Positions 1-7,477 of a DNA stretch of 7,477 nt are shown here, piece by piece (the first letter of the stretch is position 1; every line of letters begins with the position of its first letter). The translations under genes were made by a program, and so were the position numbers. Source of the DNA: Clostridia bacterium (GTDB taxonomy: Bacteria; Bacillota; Clostridia; Christensenellales; UBA1242); NCBI GenBank assembly GCA_023228225.1, contig JALOBO010000067.1:1-7477 (forward strand). The letters run 5' to 3'. Below the pieces are notes generated by a model, which saw only the letters and a list, made by a program, of their open reading frames with translations, was not told the DNA's origin and did not search any database.

Positions 1-3000
1 TTGGTCTTCGTCTTGGACTTGGGCTTGGTTTTGGGCTTGGACTTGGGATTGGGCTTGGGCTTGGGCTTGGGCTTGGGCTTGGGCTTGGGCTTGGGGAAAC
101 AGACAGGTATGATGGTGAGATACTAGGGTCTAAATTCATTATAGACGGGCTTAGTTTTAAGCTAATTGATGGTTTTGCTGAAATTTTTGAATGTATTACT
201 TTACTTGGCGACACAGTAGGACTATAATACTTTTCCTTACGCATTAAATTTTCTAAACCAGTAAATGCACTTTCACGATTAGTATAATATGCAGAATCTA
301 ATTTACTTGAAAAACCATTATCATCCGCAAATTGACTACTTATTCCCCCACGTTCACCATAAATGACAGCATCATAATACGACAATAGTTTATCGTCTTC
401 AACAGACGTTCTTTTTAATAACGCTTTATTTTCAATAGAACGTATCTCTGTTTCAGGAACTAAATACACGGTATTAGCGCGTTTATTTTTCACATCCTGT
501 TTATCAAACACCTCATATAATTTAGCATCATACACTGTAGGAGAATGCTTTTTATGAAAAGCATCCAATGACATAACACCTTGATTAAAATCATTAATGC
601 TAATTTGCGTCTTTAAATCAGCATTTGTGTATCCTTCACGATATGAGTTTTCCAACATAGCTCCCAGTGGAGAGGCTACGTCTTGAACTGCTAGTAAATC
701 TTTAGTTCTTTGTGAATCTAATTGATAACCTACTCTCGCATAATCACGAGGTAATTGTTCACGCTCTGTGGCAAAATCTGTAAAGATTTTTAACTCAGGA
801 TACTCACGATGAATTTTAGCGTCAGAATATAGAGCAGTGTGTTGCAATCCACCTTGACCAATAATTGGAGAATCACTACCCCATGTCTGTTGTAAAGTCG
901 CTTGCTGTTCTTTTAATGATGCCAGTTTATCTTTTAAATCTTTATCTGTATATATTGTAACTTTTTCATTAAAATCGTTTAAGATATCAGTAAATTCATC
1001 GAAAGTTTTATCATTATCCAATTGCGTAGACACTTTATCAAACACTTCTCGTCCTTTCGAATAGGCGCGTCGTAATTGGTTAAATTCTACTGGTAATGTT
1101 AAAATATTATGTTTTTCTTTAAGCGCTGTAAACGCATCCATTGATTTATCAGTTTTTCCATAAGCATCTATTGCTCGTTGTAAACCGGGGCTTTGTTTAA
1201 GACCATGCCGTTTTAATAAACCACTAAATGCTTTAAAATTACCAGTTTTAGAATAAGCGTTGTGTATTTTATCAAAGGCTGTTTTTGAAATACCTAAATC
1301 ATTTGTTTTAACAAAATTCCGAATATTTTTAGAAGTTTGACTCAATGTTTCACTACGGATAGGGTTTGTAAACGTCGTGCCTGTATCGAAATTTTCATAT
1401 GTTGACCAATCATTATACGAACGTGTCATAGAACTACTTCCAGCATGTCCTGTTCCACTTTTAGCGGTTATTAAATGAGTCGGAGAAGTGTTACCAGCTA
1501 AAACATCAGCAACATTTTTACCATAAATCTCCATATTTAACTTATACCCTTCGTGAGTGCCAGCTAATTCATTTTCCAACGCAATTATTTCATGAGAAAT
1601 ATCACCATATCTTTTAGCATTGGCATAAGTCGGCATGTTATATTCTTTTAATTTAAGCTCATTAGCGTCAAACATTCGTTGCAATTTTCTATCTAATTTT
1701 ACATGCGCTGGATTATTGATATCAAAACCGCTATCAAAGAAATCTTGATTCGAACGTCGATTATCAACAGATAATTTTTCAGATGTTTTTAATAATTTAT
1801 CACCAATCCCAATAATCGGTACATTTGAAAAATCAACAGATGCTACGCTAACTTGTAAATCATTCTCATCACCAATTAATCTATTTAAAATCTTGTTAAG
1901 TTGCTTCAAATGTGAAATGTCAACATGTGTATTTTTTGTTGCAAATTGTTCCTTTTTAACAACATTACTTAACTTACGTAAATCCGCCAATACTTGTCGT
2001 GTTGTACCCTTTATGCTTGTATTTTTTTCTAATTTAAGTATTTCCTTATCTAATTGGTTAAAAAAATTCTTGCTTAACACATTATCACTTGTGTCAAATG
2101 ATTGTAACACATTATCGCTAAACGTTTTAAAAGCATTAACACTGTTTATGTTTGGAAATGTAACATGTGACGTAACACCAATTCCGTTATCCATCGCTAA
2201 TGTTACACCATTAGATATTGCATCTTCAACATATAACAACGCAGTTTTTAAACCTTTCCGTGACACCTTGCCGGTTTTTACAACTGTAGTAAAATAATTA
2301 GACGCCATTATAAGGTTTTTATATTGTTGTGGAGCAGTTTCTTTCAGTGTAGGTGTCGTTTTTATTTTAGTTTGTATAACAGTGTTTAATTTATTCAACT
2401 CACTTATTTGTAAATCTATTTTATAATCCATTGCCTCAGTGGCAGAGTTAACTTGTTTTCGTAAATCATTTAAAGGACTATTCACCAATTCTACTCTACC
2501 AGCATCTACAGGTCTATTTGCGATTATAGATTCAACCTTTTTACCAGTGTCAATAATATGTTTTTTGTCAGTAAATTGTTTATTATAAAATTGTTTCGCA
2601 CGTTTAACATCAACAGCTGGAATAGTAATATCACCAAACACAAGTGGTTTATCCTTAACGCTGTTAAGTATAGCATCTGCTAACTCTAAACCTTCTTTTT
2701 GTGTTAAAACATCTGTAAACCGGTCTTTATTCCAATGTTTAGTTTCAACATTATTATTTGCAACATTTATTAATTTTTGAACATTTTTCAAACTTATTCT
2801 ACCATTTTTAATTGGGTTAAACGAATACTTTTTATAAAAATTTTGAAATATCTGACGTCCAACATCAGTATTTGCTAACAATGAAGCTGTCATTTTCGGA
2901 ACAACATTTTTAGTAGCTTCGTACACCGTTTGGAACATAATATTTTGAGTTGCCGCCTGACCAGCTTTAACTAACTGGTGTGGTTGAATATCAAGTGGGT

Positions 3001-6000
3001 CAAAAATATCAGTATCAGCAAAACCAAACACTTCATTGTCAACTAATATATCTCGCGTTCTAATATCTTCACTCGCAATGGTTGTCAATTTATTCATCGT
3101 ATCTGCGTCTATTACGCCATTTTTAATAATAGGCGCGGAACCATATTTATTTTCAAAATTTTCATAAATTAACTTACCAACGCTATCTTCTTTTAATAAT
3201 TTGGCAGTAATTGGACTAGTTTTTGAATTTGTTAAAGGTGTTAATCCAAACCGTTCCCTACGTGGGTTAAAATCATTAAACATTTCGGGCGTTAAAGAAT
3301 CTTTAAAATCACCAGTAACTAATGATGTCACTCTTCTTGTTGCAGTTAAACCGGGTGCTTCAATTGGCACACTTTGCCCAAAATTTCTACCAGTATCCGT
3401 GTACGCATTCTCACGTAAATATACAGGGTACGGATTTGACTGTTCACCATACACAACTCTTGAAGATAATTGATATGGAGATGTACCAGACGGTTCAAGA
3501 TGCGCATCAATAAAATTATCTTTGCCTAATCCATCTAAACCAATGTCCAATATACCACCGCCTTTGACAGGAATATATTGAGTTCGTCCCGCTTTTTTAT
3601 TTAACAGTGTTGCGATTTCGACCATTACTTTATTAGATTTATCTCCAAGTTTTACAAGAATATCAATATCAGTAGTCCATTCTTTTCCAGAACGTTTTTG
3701 TAAATTAACTAATAATTGTTCCATTCCAGCATTATCTTTAGCAAAATCTAAATCGCGCCGTAAGAATTTTTCAGCGGCACCACCATAAATAGTAGCCTTT
3801 AAACTATTAAGTTTATCAAATACAAATTTAAGTTCTTTTTCAGTTAAATTTCGTAAAGCATCAACATATGTTTTAACATCAGCCGGTGTATTCCCATGAT
3901 AATATTTTTGAGATGTTTTATCAATAGTATCTTTCAAGAAATCAATTTGTTTAATTACGTTATCCAACGTGTCTAAATACTCAATATAATTTGTATTCAA
4001 GCGTTGTCTGTTTTTATTATCAGTCAGCCACTTCTCCATCGCTTTAACATAGTTTTTAGCATCCATCTTTCTACCGTTTAAAACTATCCGCACAATATCT
4101 CGAAGTCGTGTTAACTTTGGCGAATAACCTAATTGATTTGCTATCTTATTCACTGCTGTTACAGGTAATTTACTAATTTTATATCGACCTTGCTCTACAC
4201 CCGTTGCTATAGATTCTAATTTATTTCCTACCGTATATCTAGCCTTATTCACATCAACGTGGCTAAATAATTCTCCCATGGACTGCGCACCATATTCAAA
4301 TCCGTGCACCACAGTTCGCCCAACATCACCACTTAATTGTGTAGACGCTTGTAAAACACCTCTATCACCAAACCAAAAACCATCATTCTTCAAAATTAAA
4401 GTATTGTCAATTGGTATCGATGCATCCTTCACAGCACTATTTATATTAAGTGTAGCCTCTGCTTTAGCCATATCCGACACAACACCATTTCCATCAACAA
4501 TCGATTGCTTGCCATCATTTAATTCACGATTAAACACGCTGGTTTTTAAATTATACACATCCGTTTTCAAATTCGTCAAATCAGTTTTTAAATCAATCAC
4601 CTTATTTTGTTTTATATTAAGTGATTTGCTATTTGCTACAACATTTTTAACACCGTCAGATAATAAACCATCTACTATATAAGGCGTAGGTTTTACACTA
4701 TCAATATCTGGTTTAATCACAGATGCGGCATCATGTAATACAGTGGATATTCCAGCTTTAGCAGATGCGCCAACACTTGTTTTAACTGTATGCAACCCTT
4801 TCGCTAAAAAAGCTTCTCCCAGCATAGAACCTAAAAATAAACCGGGGTCAGTTTTCCATTCACCTTCATAACTTGATGCCAATGATGCCCCCACTAATAA
4901 AGCTGTTGGAGCTAATAACCCAGCCTCTTCAGAATCACCAACTTTATCACCTACATACGTCAAAGTATTTAATCCAAACTCAACACCTTCAAGCGCATTT
5001 GGAATAGTATAATATAAAAAACCCTGAGAAATACTATCTGTCAGACTACTATACCCATCCATTATTCCTTTTGCAGGAGACTCTACCCCCGTTATCGACT
5101 CAACAACACCTTGTTGAAATTTTGCAAATGCCCCAACTGGATTTAACATACTTTTCAATATAATGTCCATATTTGAAAGGAAAATATCTTCTTGTGGTGT
5201 TGTATCAGTAATACCATTTGTAGTCACAGCTTTACCTTTTTCAACAAGAGGTAATATATTTTCACGATATGCACTAGCTCCCCAACCACTAGCCGATGCA
5301 ATATTGTCTAAAGCGGTGTTTAATGTCCACCCAGCATCGTGAGTTTCACCTTTTGCACTAATTTGTTTTATAGTTGCATCTAAATTCCAACCATATTGCC
5401 CAGCTGAATTTTTAAATAGCCGTTCTTCCCCACCACCCATTAACAAATTTAATACATTATTAGCATAAACAGTATCATTTTTACCAAGATTAATCACCGA
5501 ATTATTTTTATTTAAATCTACTAACGACGATAAATTATCATAATTCATAGTAGTGTCTGAAACATAATTACCCGATGTTAAAGCATCTTTAACATCATCT
5601 GCTGACATTTCCCCATCATCAGCGTCAGCATTACTTGTTGGATTTGCGCTCCAGTAATAATCTTTATTATTAATTTGCTTTGTGTAATCAGGTATAAAAT
5701 CAGCTAAAGTGCCTAATATTTCATCAGGTCGATATCCTTGATTATTATCGACAATTGATAAATTATCCAAAAACTCGTTGTGTGTTTGTTTTCCAGCTGA
5801 TTCTGCCCACAAAACACTATCTATATCCATCGGAGCTTGATTTTTATAACCTGTGCCCGTGCCCTGAACACCCATCACTAATTTTGATAAATCTATTTTG
5901 TTTGAATTTGGCACACCACCAAAAGAGTATGTTTCATTAACATCTGCAAAATATGAACGTATTCTCACATCGTCAGTGTAATCGTTCGGTGTTCGATTAA

Positions 6001-7477
6001 CATCTTCGTATAAATATGCATAGGGCACGGCTTGGTCGCCTATGATACCACCGCTATCAGTTTTAGCGCCACTTGCATATTTACCGCTTTCTGCGGCTCT
6101 TTCTTCAGCTGTCGATGCTCTTGAGTATATATTCAAACCTTTATTCCAATAAACATCTGTATCTGGCATCCCAATTGGTCTTTCTTCGCCGGGGATATAA
6201 ACCATTGCAACACCGTTTATGTCTTTTACTTCAGCACCATACTGTTCTTTAGCAAGTGCTGTTTTATCAGCAACGGTTAACCCAATTAACGTAGACATGT
6301 CAATATTTGAAAAATCAGGTTCTTCTGTAATAGTCGGTTGTATAAAACCCATCGCAGAATTTTCACCGAATAAGTCTGCCCTTTTCTCGTCGGAACCAAA
6401 AAATAATTCTCTTTCTGAATAACCAGCATCATTTTTATACAAATCGTGTAATGCTGAATAAGACCACAGCGCATCTTCAGCATCTATTTTTCCACCTCCG
6501 CCACGCGCAGTAACATATTTTTCAACACCAAGAAAATCTGCTGTTTCGCCGACTGGAACTCCAGCAAAAAAATTCGACTCATTTTCGTCGTTAAAATGAA
6601 GCGCTACTAAGTTATCATCTGTTATATCATACGGTGTTCCATTCAAATACCAAATTCCCATAAACGGGGTAGCTTCACTACCCTCACCGTGTGTAAAAGC
6701 AGGATTTGTAAAATCGCCTACCATATCTGCCTGCTCTTGTTCACTAAATGACCGCGCGCCATAACCAGTTACGTAATCAACATATAAATACGACTTATCA
6801 TTATTATCAACTATGTCCCGCCCCTCTTCATACGATAGGTTCAACACATTTTGATTACCGACCAACTGAGTATTACCAGTAAAATTATTAACGCCATCAA
6901 CCAACATGCCATTTTTACTAGATAAGTTACCACCTTTAGCGGCAGGGTTATTAATATTAGATAATGTTGTTGGTGCTAATACAGCATAGTTAACACCTCC
7001 AATTGCAACACTTTGGGCAACTTTATAAGGGGAAACAACGTTTGTTTTTTGATATTTAGTCGGTAATACGTTAGATGACGGTGCTTGTGCTAAAACAACA
7101 GAATTAATTTTGCCACCGGTCAATCCAGTTATAGTTGGAATGATGTTTTTATCACTTACAACGTTTGCAGGTAACGATATTGTCGGTGTATAGTTTACGT
7201 CTGTAATTGTTGTGTTTGGTTTAACAGACCCACCCGTTACAGCTGGCGATGTTGGGTTGTTACTAATCTGTGGTGTAAATGCAACAGGTTTATATTTTTC
7301 AGGAACCACAACGGGTGCGGGTGTTGGTGTTGGTGCGGGTGTTGGTGTTGGGGTTGGAATATGCGGTTTATATTTTTCAGGAACCACAACGGGTGCGGGT
7401 GTTGGTGTTGGTGCGGGTGTTGGTGTTGGGGTTGGAATATGCGGTTTATATTTTTCAGGAACCACAACGGGTGCGGG
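1..7477 (-). CDS. Internal fragment of a giant, cysteine-free multidomain protein (open at both ends)
   Basis: One minus-strand frame (codons end at positions 7475, 7472 and so on down to 2) runs through the whole window. I read it triplet by triplet and found no TAA, TAG or TGA in 2,492 codons, which is not credible by chance in DNA this AT-rich. There is also no TGT or TGC codon, so the fragment has no cysteine. Start and stop lie outside the window; internal ATGs are not candidate starts because the frame is open upstream. The order is Pro/Thr repeats, Ser/Thr/Asn-rich linker, acidic globular block, hydrophobic block, heptad coil, basic helices, nucleotidyltransferase-like segment, duplicated 43-residue module, long Lys/Asn-rich helical region and Ser/Pro linker. 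I do not recognise the family as a whole. A giant surface, secreted or virion protein is the best inference. A phage-type 'polyvalent' protein or a polymorphic-toxin-like protein are alternatives. Confidence 0.95.
2..223 (-). other. Ser/Pro-rich linker ending in (Ser-Pro)n
   Basis: Residues 2419-2492 begin as a loose Ser/Pro/Lys segment (YYSPTVSPSKV, then SISLKLSPS) and become a strict Ser-Pro alternation. After that, single substitutions (Ile, Lys) break the pattern, and the visible part ends in SPRRRP. This is an extended, disordered spacer that must join a further downstream domain or anchor, since the frame stays open at the edge. Confidence 0.85.
51..96 (+). repeat. Perfect GGGCTT hexamer array with G-quadruplex potential
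   Basis: Seven perfect GGGCTT copies lie at 51-92, followed by a GGGG run. Degenerate copies extend from position 1. On the coding strand this is (CCA AGC)n, which encodes Pro-Ser. Four or more GGG runs separated by three-base loops meet the classical intramolecular G-quadruplex pattern on the plus (template) strand. Other Ser and Pro codons are not used within the perfect array, which suggests growth by replication slippage. Confidence 0.8.
224..2758 (-). other. Long Lys/Asn-rich, mostly helical region
   Basis: Residues 1574-2418 are rich in Lys, Asn, Asp, Leu and Thr and contain many Pro-free stretches with heptad-like hydrophobic spacing. Examples are residues 1667-1707 (2357-2479), with LRKQVNSATEAMDYK and ISELNKLNTVI, and residues 1803-1872 (1862-2071), with LDKEILKLEK and LKQLNKILNRL. 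A short 12-bp direct repeat (2075-2086 and 2105-2116) makes the peptide SDNVL appear twice, ten residues apart. A Gly/Ser-rich break (SGTGHAGSSS) occurs near 1441-1475. The region near 225-540 looks folded again, with TVYLVPETEI and a YYDAVIYGERGG stretch. No family is recognised. It could be a helical rod or several small domains. Confidence 0.4.
2759..2887 (-). repeat. Internal duplicated module, copy B (43 residues)
   Basis: Residues 1531-1573 are the second copy, with landmark words VGRQIFQNF and PIKNGRI. About 43% of positions are identical to copy A, so the duplication is old compared with the perfect 78-bp array upstream. After both copies a similar tail is visible (copy A: VFGFADTDIFDPLDI; copy B: LVFGDITIPAVDV), which supports a longer repeat unit of roughly 100 residues. 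Confidence 0.75.
3074..3205 (-). repeat. Internal duplicated module, copy A (44 residues)
   Basis: Residues 1425-1468 align with residues 1531-1573 at 19 identical positions with one single-residue gap. Shared features are LL near the start, VG, I-(Y/F)-x-NF, K-Y, P-I, K-N-G-x-I and K-L near the end. In copy A the landmark words are VGKLIYENF and IIKNGVI. The predicted shape is a helix, a turn at KNG and a second helix. The copies start 106 residues apart, so each module plus its tail forms one larger repeat. Confidence 0.75.
3206..3487 (-). other. Connector downstream of the nucleotidyltransferase-like segment
   Basis: Residues 1331-1424 follow the third acidic residue directly and look folded rather than linker-like. 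They contain YGEQSNPYPVYL, a GQSVPIEAPGL turn and then an RRVTSLVTG strand. The position suggests a C-terminal extension of the nucleotidyltransferase-like fold. No independent domain is recognised. Confidence 0.3.
3488..3865 (-). other. Nucleotidyltransferase-like domain (tentative)
   Basis: Residues 1205-1330 contain a pattern seen in the polymerase-beta-type nucleotidyltransferase superfamily: a strand ending in Gly-Gly (IYGG, Gly1232-Gly1233), a helix, a strand with Asp-X-Asp (TTDIDIL, Asp1270 and Asp1272), and a later strand with a third acid (NFIDAH, Asp1324, or alternatively Asp1311 in ILDIG). In that superfamily the three acids bind metal and nucleotide and the glycine pair starts the nucleotide-binding helix. 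The gap between Gly-Gly and Asp-X-Asp is 36 residues, much longer than the compact version, so an insertion must be assumed. No activity or substrate can be inferred. The match was made by eye; a chance resemblance is possible. Confidence 0.4.
3866..4528 (-). other. Helical connector with a basic segment
   Basis: Residues 984-1204 lead from the heptad repeat to the nucleotidyltransferase-like segment. The first half is mixed. The second half is rich in Lys and Arg and has long helical-looking runs without Pro, for example the stretch containing SPKLTRLRDIVRIV and GRKMDAKNYVKAMEKW, followed by YIEYLDTLDNVIKQIDFL. A DNA-, RNA- or membrane-contacting helical bundle is conceivable. No named domain is recognised. 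Confidence 0.35.
4529..4591 (-). repeat. Triple 7-residue (21-bp) heptad repeat, short coiled coil
   Basis: Residues 963-983 are three consecutive heptads: LKTDLTN, LKTDVYN and LKTSVFN. Leu is in one core position and Leu or Val in the other (a/e-type spacing), with Lys-Thr-Asp/Ser between them. The unit repeats every 21 bp at 4571-4591, 4550-4570 and 4529-4549. The flanking residues continue with similar charge spacing, so the helix may extend further upstream. The likely role is oligomerisation or a rigid spacer between the hydrophobic block and the downstream domains. Confidence 0.65.
4784..5197 (-). other. Hydrophobic, small-residue-rich block (possible membrane segments)
   Basis: Residues 761-898 contain the longest hydrophobic stretches in the window. 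The strongest are residues 852-870 (AGLLAPTALLVG, then Ala/Ser-rich) and 878-892 (PGLFLGSMLGEAFLA). Two weaker amphipathic stretches lie at residues 774-788 (LKSMLNPVGAFAKF) and 819-832 (GFLYYTIPNALEGV). The GSMLGE part has the G-x-x-x-G spacing typical of packed transmembrane helices. A charged segment with EGEWK lies between the two main stretches, so a helical hairpin in a membrane is possible. A buried helical core is an equally honest alternative. Such a block in mid-protein is unusual for a simple secreted adhesin. Confidence 0.4.
5198..6841 (-). other. Acidic, aromatic-rich globular block of unknown function
   Basis: Residues 213-760 have the mixed composition of folded domains: regular Trp, Tyr and Phe, many Asp and Glu, and few low-complexity stretches. 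Visible landmarks are a GGGG turn near residue 330, two D-x-LW-x-x-SA-like motifs with Trp338 and Trp557 at their centre, and an Asp/Asn-rich loop around residues 491-503. The region begins soon after the linker and ends just before the hydrophobic block. I do not recognise the fold. Possible roles are ligand or receptor binding at the surface, or an enzyme of a family too divergent to see by eye. Confidence 0.4.
5969..6007 (-). other. Asp/Asn-rich loop, possible calcium-binding motif
   Basis: Residues 491-503 read EDVNRTPNDYTDD. The acidic and amide side chains at alternating positions, with a central Thr-Pro-Asn-Asp, resemble the Asp-rich calcium loops found in many large surface proteins, including EF-hand-like and thrombospondin-type-3-like loops. 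It is a single copy and lacks the canonical glycine at the usual turn position, so the assignment is weak. Confidence 0.25.
6842..7285 (-). other. Ser/Thr/Asn/Pro-rich low-complexity region of the giant protein
   Basis: Residues 65-212 of the fragment follow the Pro/Thr repeats. They are rich in Asn, Thr, Ser, Val, Pro and Gly, with few charges and only occasional aromatics. Several Asn-X-Ser/Thr sequons are present, such as NTT, NFT and NLS. The composition suggests a flexible or beta-rich stalk on an exposed protein and would suit O- or N-linked glycosylation if the host is an archaeon. That is inference; no known domain is recognised here. Confidence 0.5.
7286..7477 (-). repeat. 78-bp (26-residue) Pro/Thr tandem repeat
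   Basis: Two full units (7400-7477 and 7322-7399 in codon register) and a third partial unit (7286-7321) encode a 26-residue repeat. It has a PAPVVVPEKYKP head followed by HIP and an alternating Pro-Thr/Pro-Ala tail. The period is exactly 78 bp: the same plus-strand word begins at 7287, 7365 and 7443. The copies are identical base for base where they can be compared. Inside each unit an 18-bp subrepeat coding for a TPTPAP-type hexapeptide occurs twice. The array continues beyond the window edge, so the copy number is unknown. It is most likely an extended spacer between domains. The VVVPEKYKP part carries a charge and a tyrosine and recurs as a discrete motif. Confidence 0.93.

Noticed and set aside
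51..96. True telomere or replicon end
   Set aside because: The hexamers lie in frame within an open coding sequence and degenerate copies also encode Ser-Pro. Coding for a spacer explains them without a chromosome end.
1893..2297. 134-codon plus-strand reading frame
   Set aside because: It lies entirely antisense to the continuous minus-strand frame. Its translation is compositionally odd (rich in Leu, Phe, Ser, Asn and Cys) with no recognisable domain. It is a shadow of the Lys/Asn-rich coding strand.
4278..4682. 134-codon plus-strand reading frame
   Set aside because: It is antisense to the heptad and hydrophobic-block flank of the giant gene and has no recognisable motif or ribosome binding site. 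Sharing the length of 134 codons with another shadow frame is coincidence.
6286..6483. 65-codon minus-strand reading frame
   Set aside because: It overlaps the giant frame in another phase and ends within it, and its translation shows no conserved feature.
7237..7467. Minus-strand frame with His/Gln/Pro-rich repeats
   Set aside because: It is an out-of-phase reading of the 78-bp array. The in-phase reading gives the Pro/Thr repeat and joins the 2,492-codon open frame.
7286..7477. CRISPR-like or non-coding repeat array
   Set aside because: Units are directly adjacent with no variable spacers, the period is a multiple of three, and the frame stays open through them. It is a protein repeat.
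1..7477. Alternative genetic code with reassigned stops
   Set aside because: The minus-strand frame is fully open in the standard code: TAA, TAG and TGA are all absent in frame, so no reassignment is needed.

Overview
The whole window is a single open reading frame on the minus strand. Reading complementary triplets from position 7477 down to position 2 gives 2,492 codons with no stop in the standard code. The frame stays open at both edges, so neither the start codon nor the stop codon is in view. This is an internal fragment of one giant protein. No other gene, RNA gene, mobile element, promoter or terminator can be supported, and no stretch of 300 bases is non-coding. The long plus-strand reading frames and the other minus-strand frames are shadows.

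Layout in protein order (high to low coordinates): (1) a Pro/Thr linker made of a 78-bp tandem repeat that continues upstream of the window (7286-7477); (2) a Ser/Thr/Asn/Pro-rich, probably disordered or glycosylated stretch (6842-7285); (3) an acidic, Tyr/Trp-containing, apparently globular block with an Asp/Asn-rich loop that could bind calcium (5198-6841); (4) a hydrophobic, small-residue-rich block that could insert in or lie along a membrane (4784-5197); (5) a short coiled coil made of three near-identical heptads (4529-4591); (6) a basic helical stretch (3866-4528); (7) a nucleotidyltransferase-like segment with a GG...DxD...D pattern (3488-3865); (8) a conserved-looking connector (3206-3487); (9) two copies of a 43-44-residue module (3074-3205 and 2759-2887); (10) a long Lys/Asn-rich, mostly helical region (224-2758); (11) a Ser/Pro linker ending in a perfect (Ser-Pro)n run (2-223) that runs off the edge.

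The encoded protein contains no cysteine codon in 2,492 codons. That absence, the Pro-rich linkers at each end, an embedded hydrophobic block and an enzyme-like fold in the middle suggest a very large multidomain protein that is exported, cell-surface or packaged in a virion. The DNA is AT-rich. Nothing in it fixes the organism. My working guess is an archaeon or an archaeal virus or plasmid, or a large bacterial phage, but that is inference only. No confident family name can be given to the whole protein.
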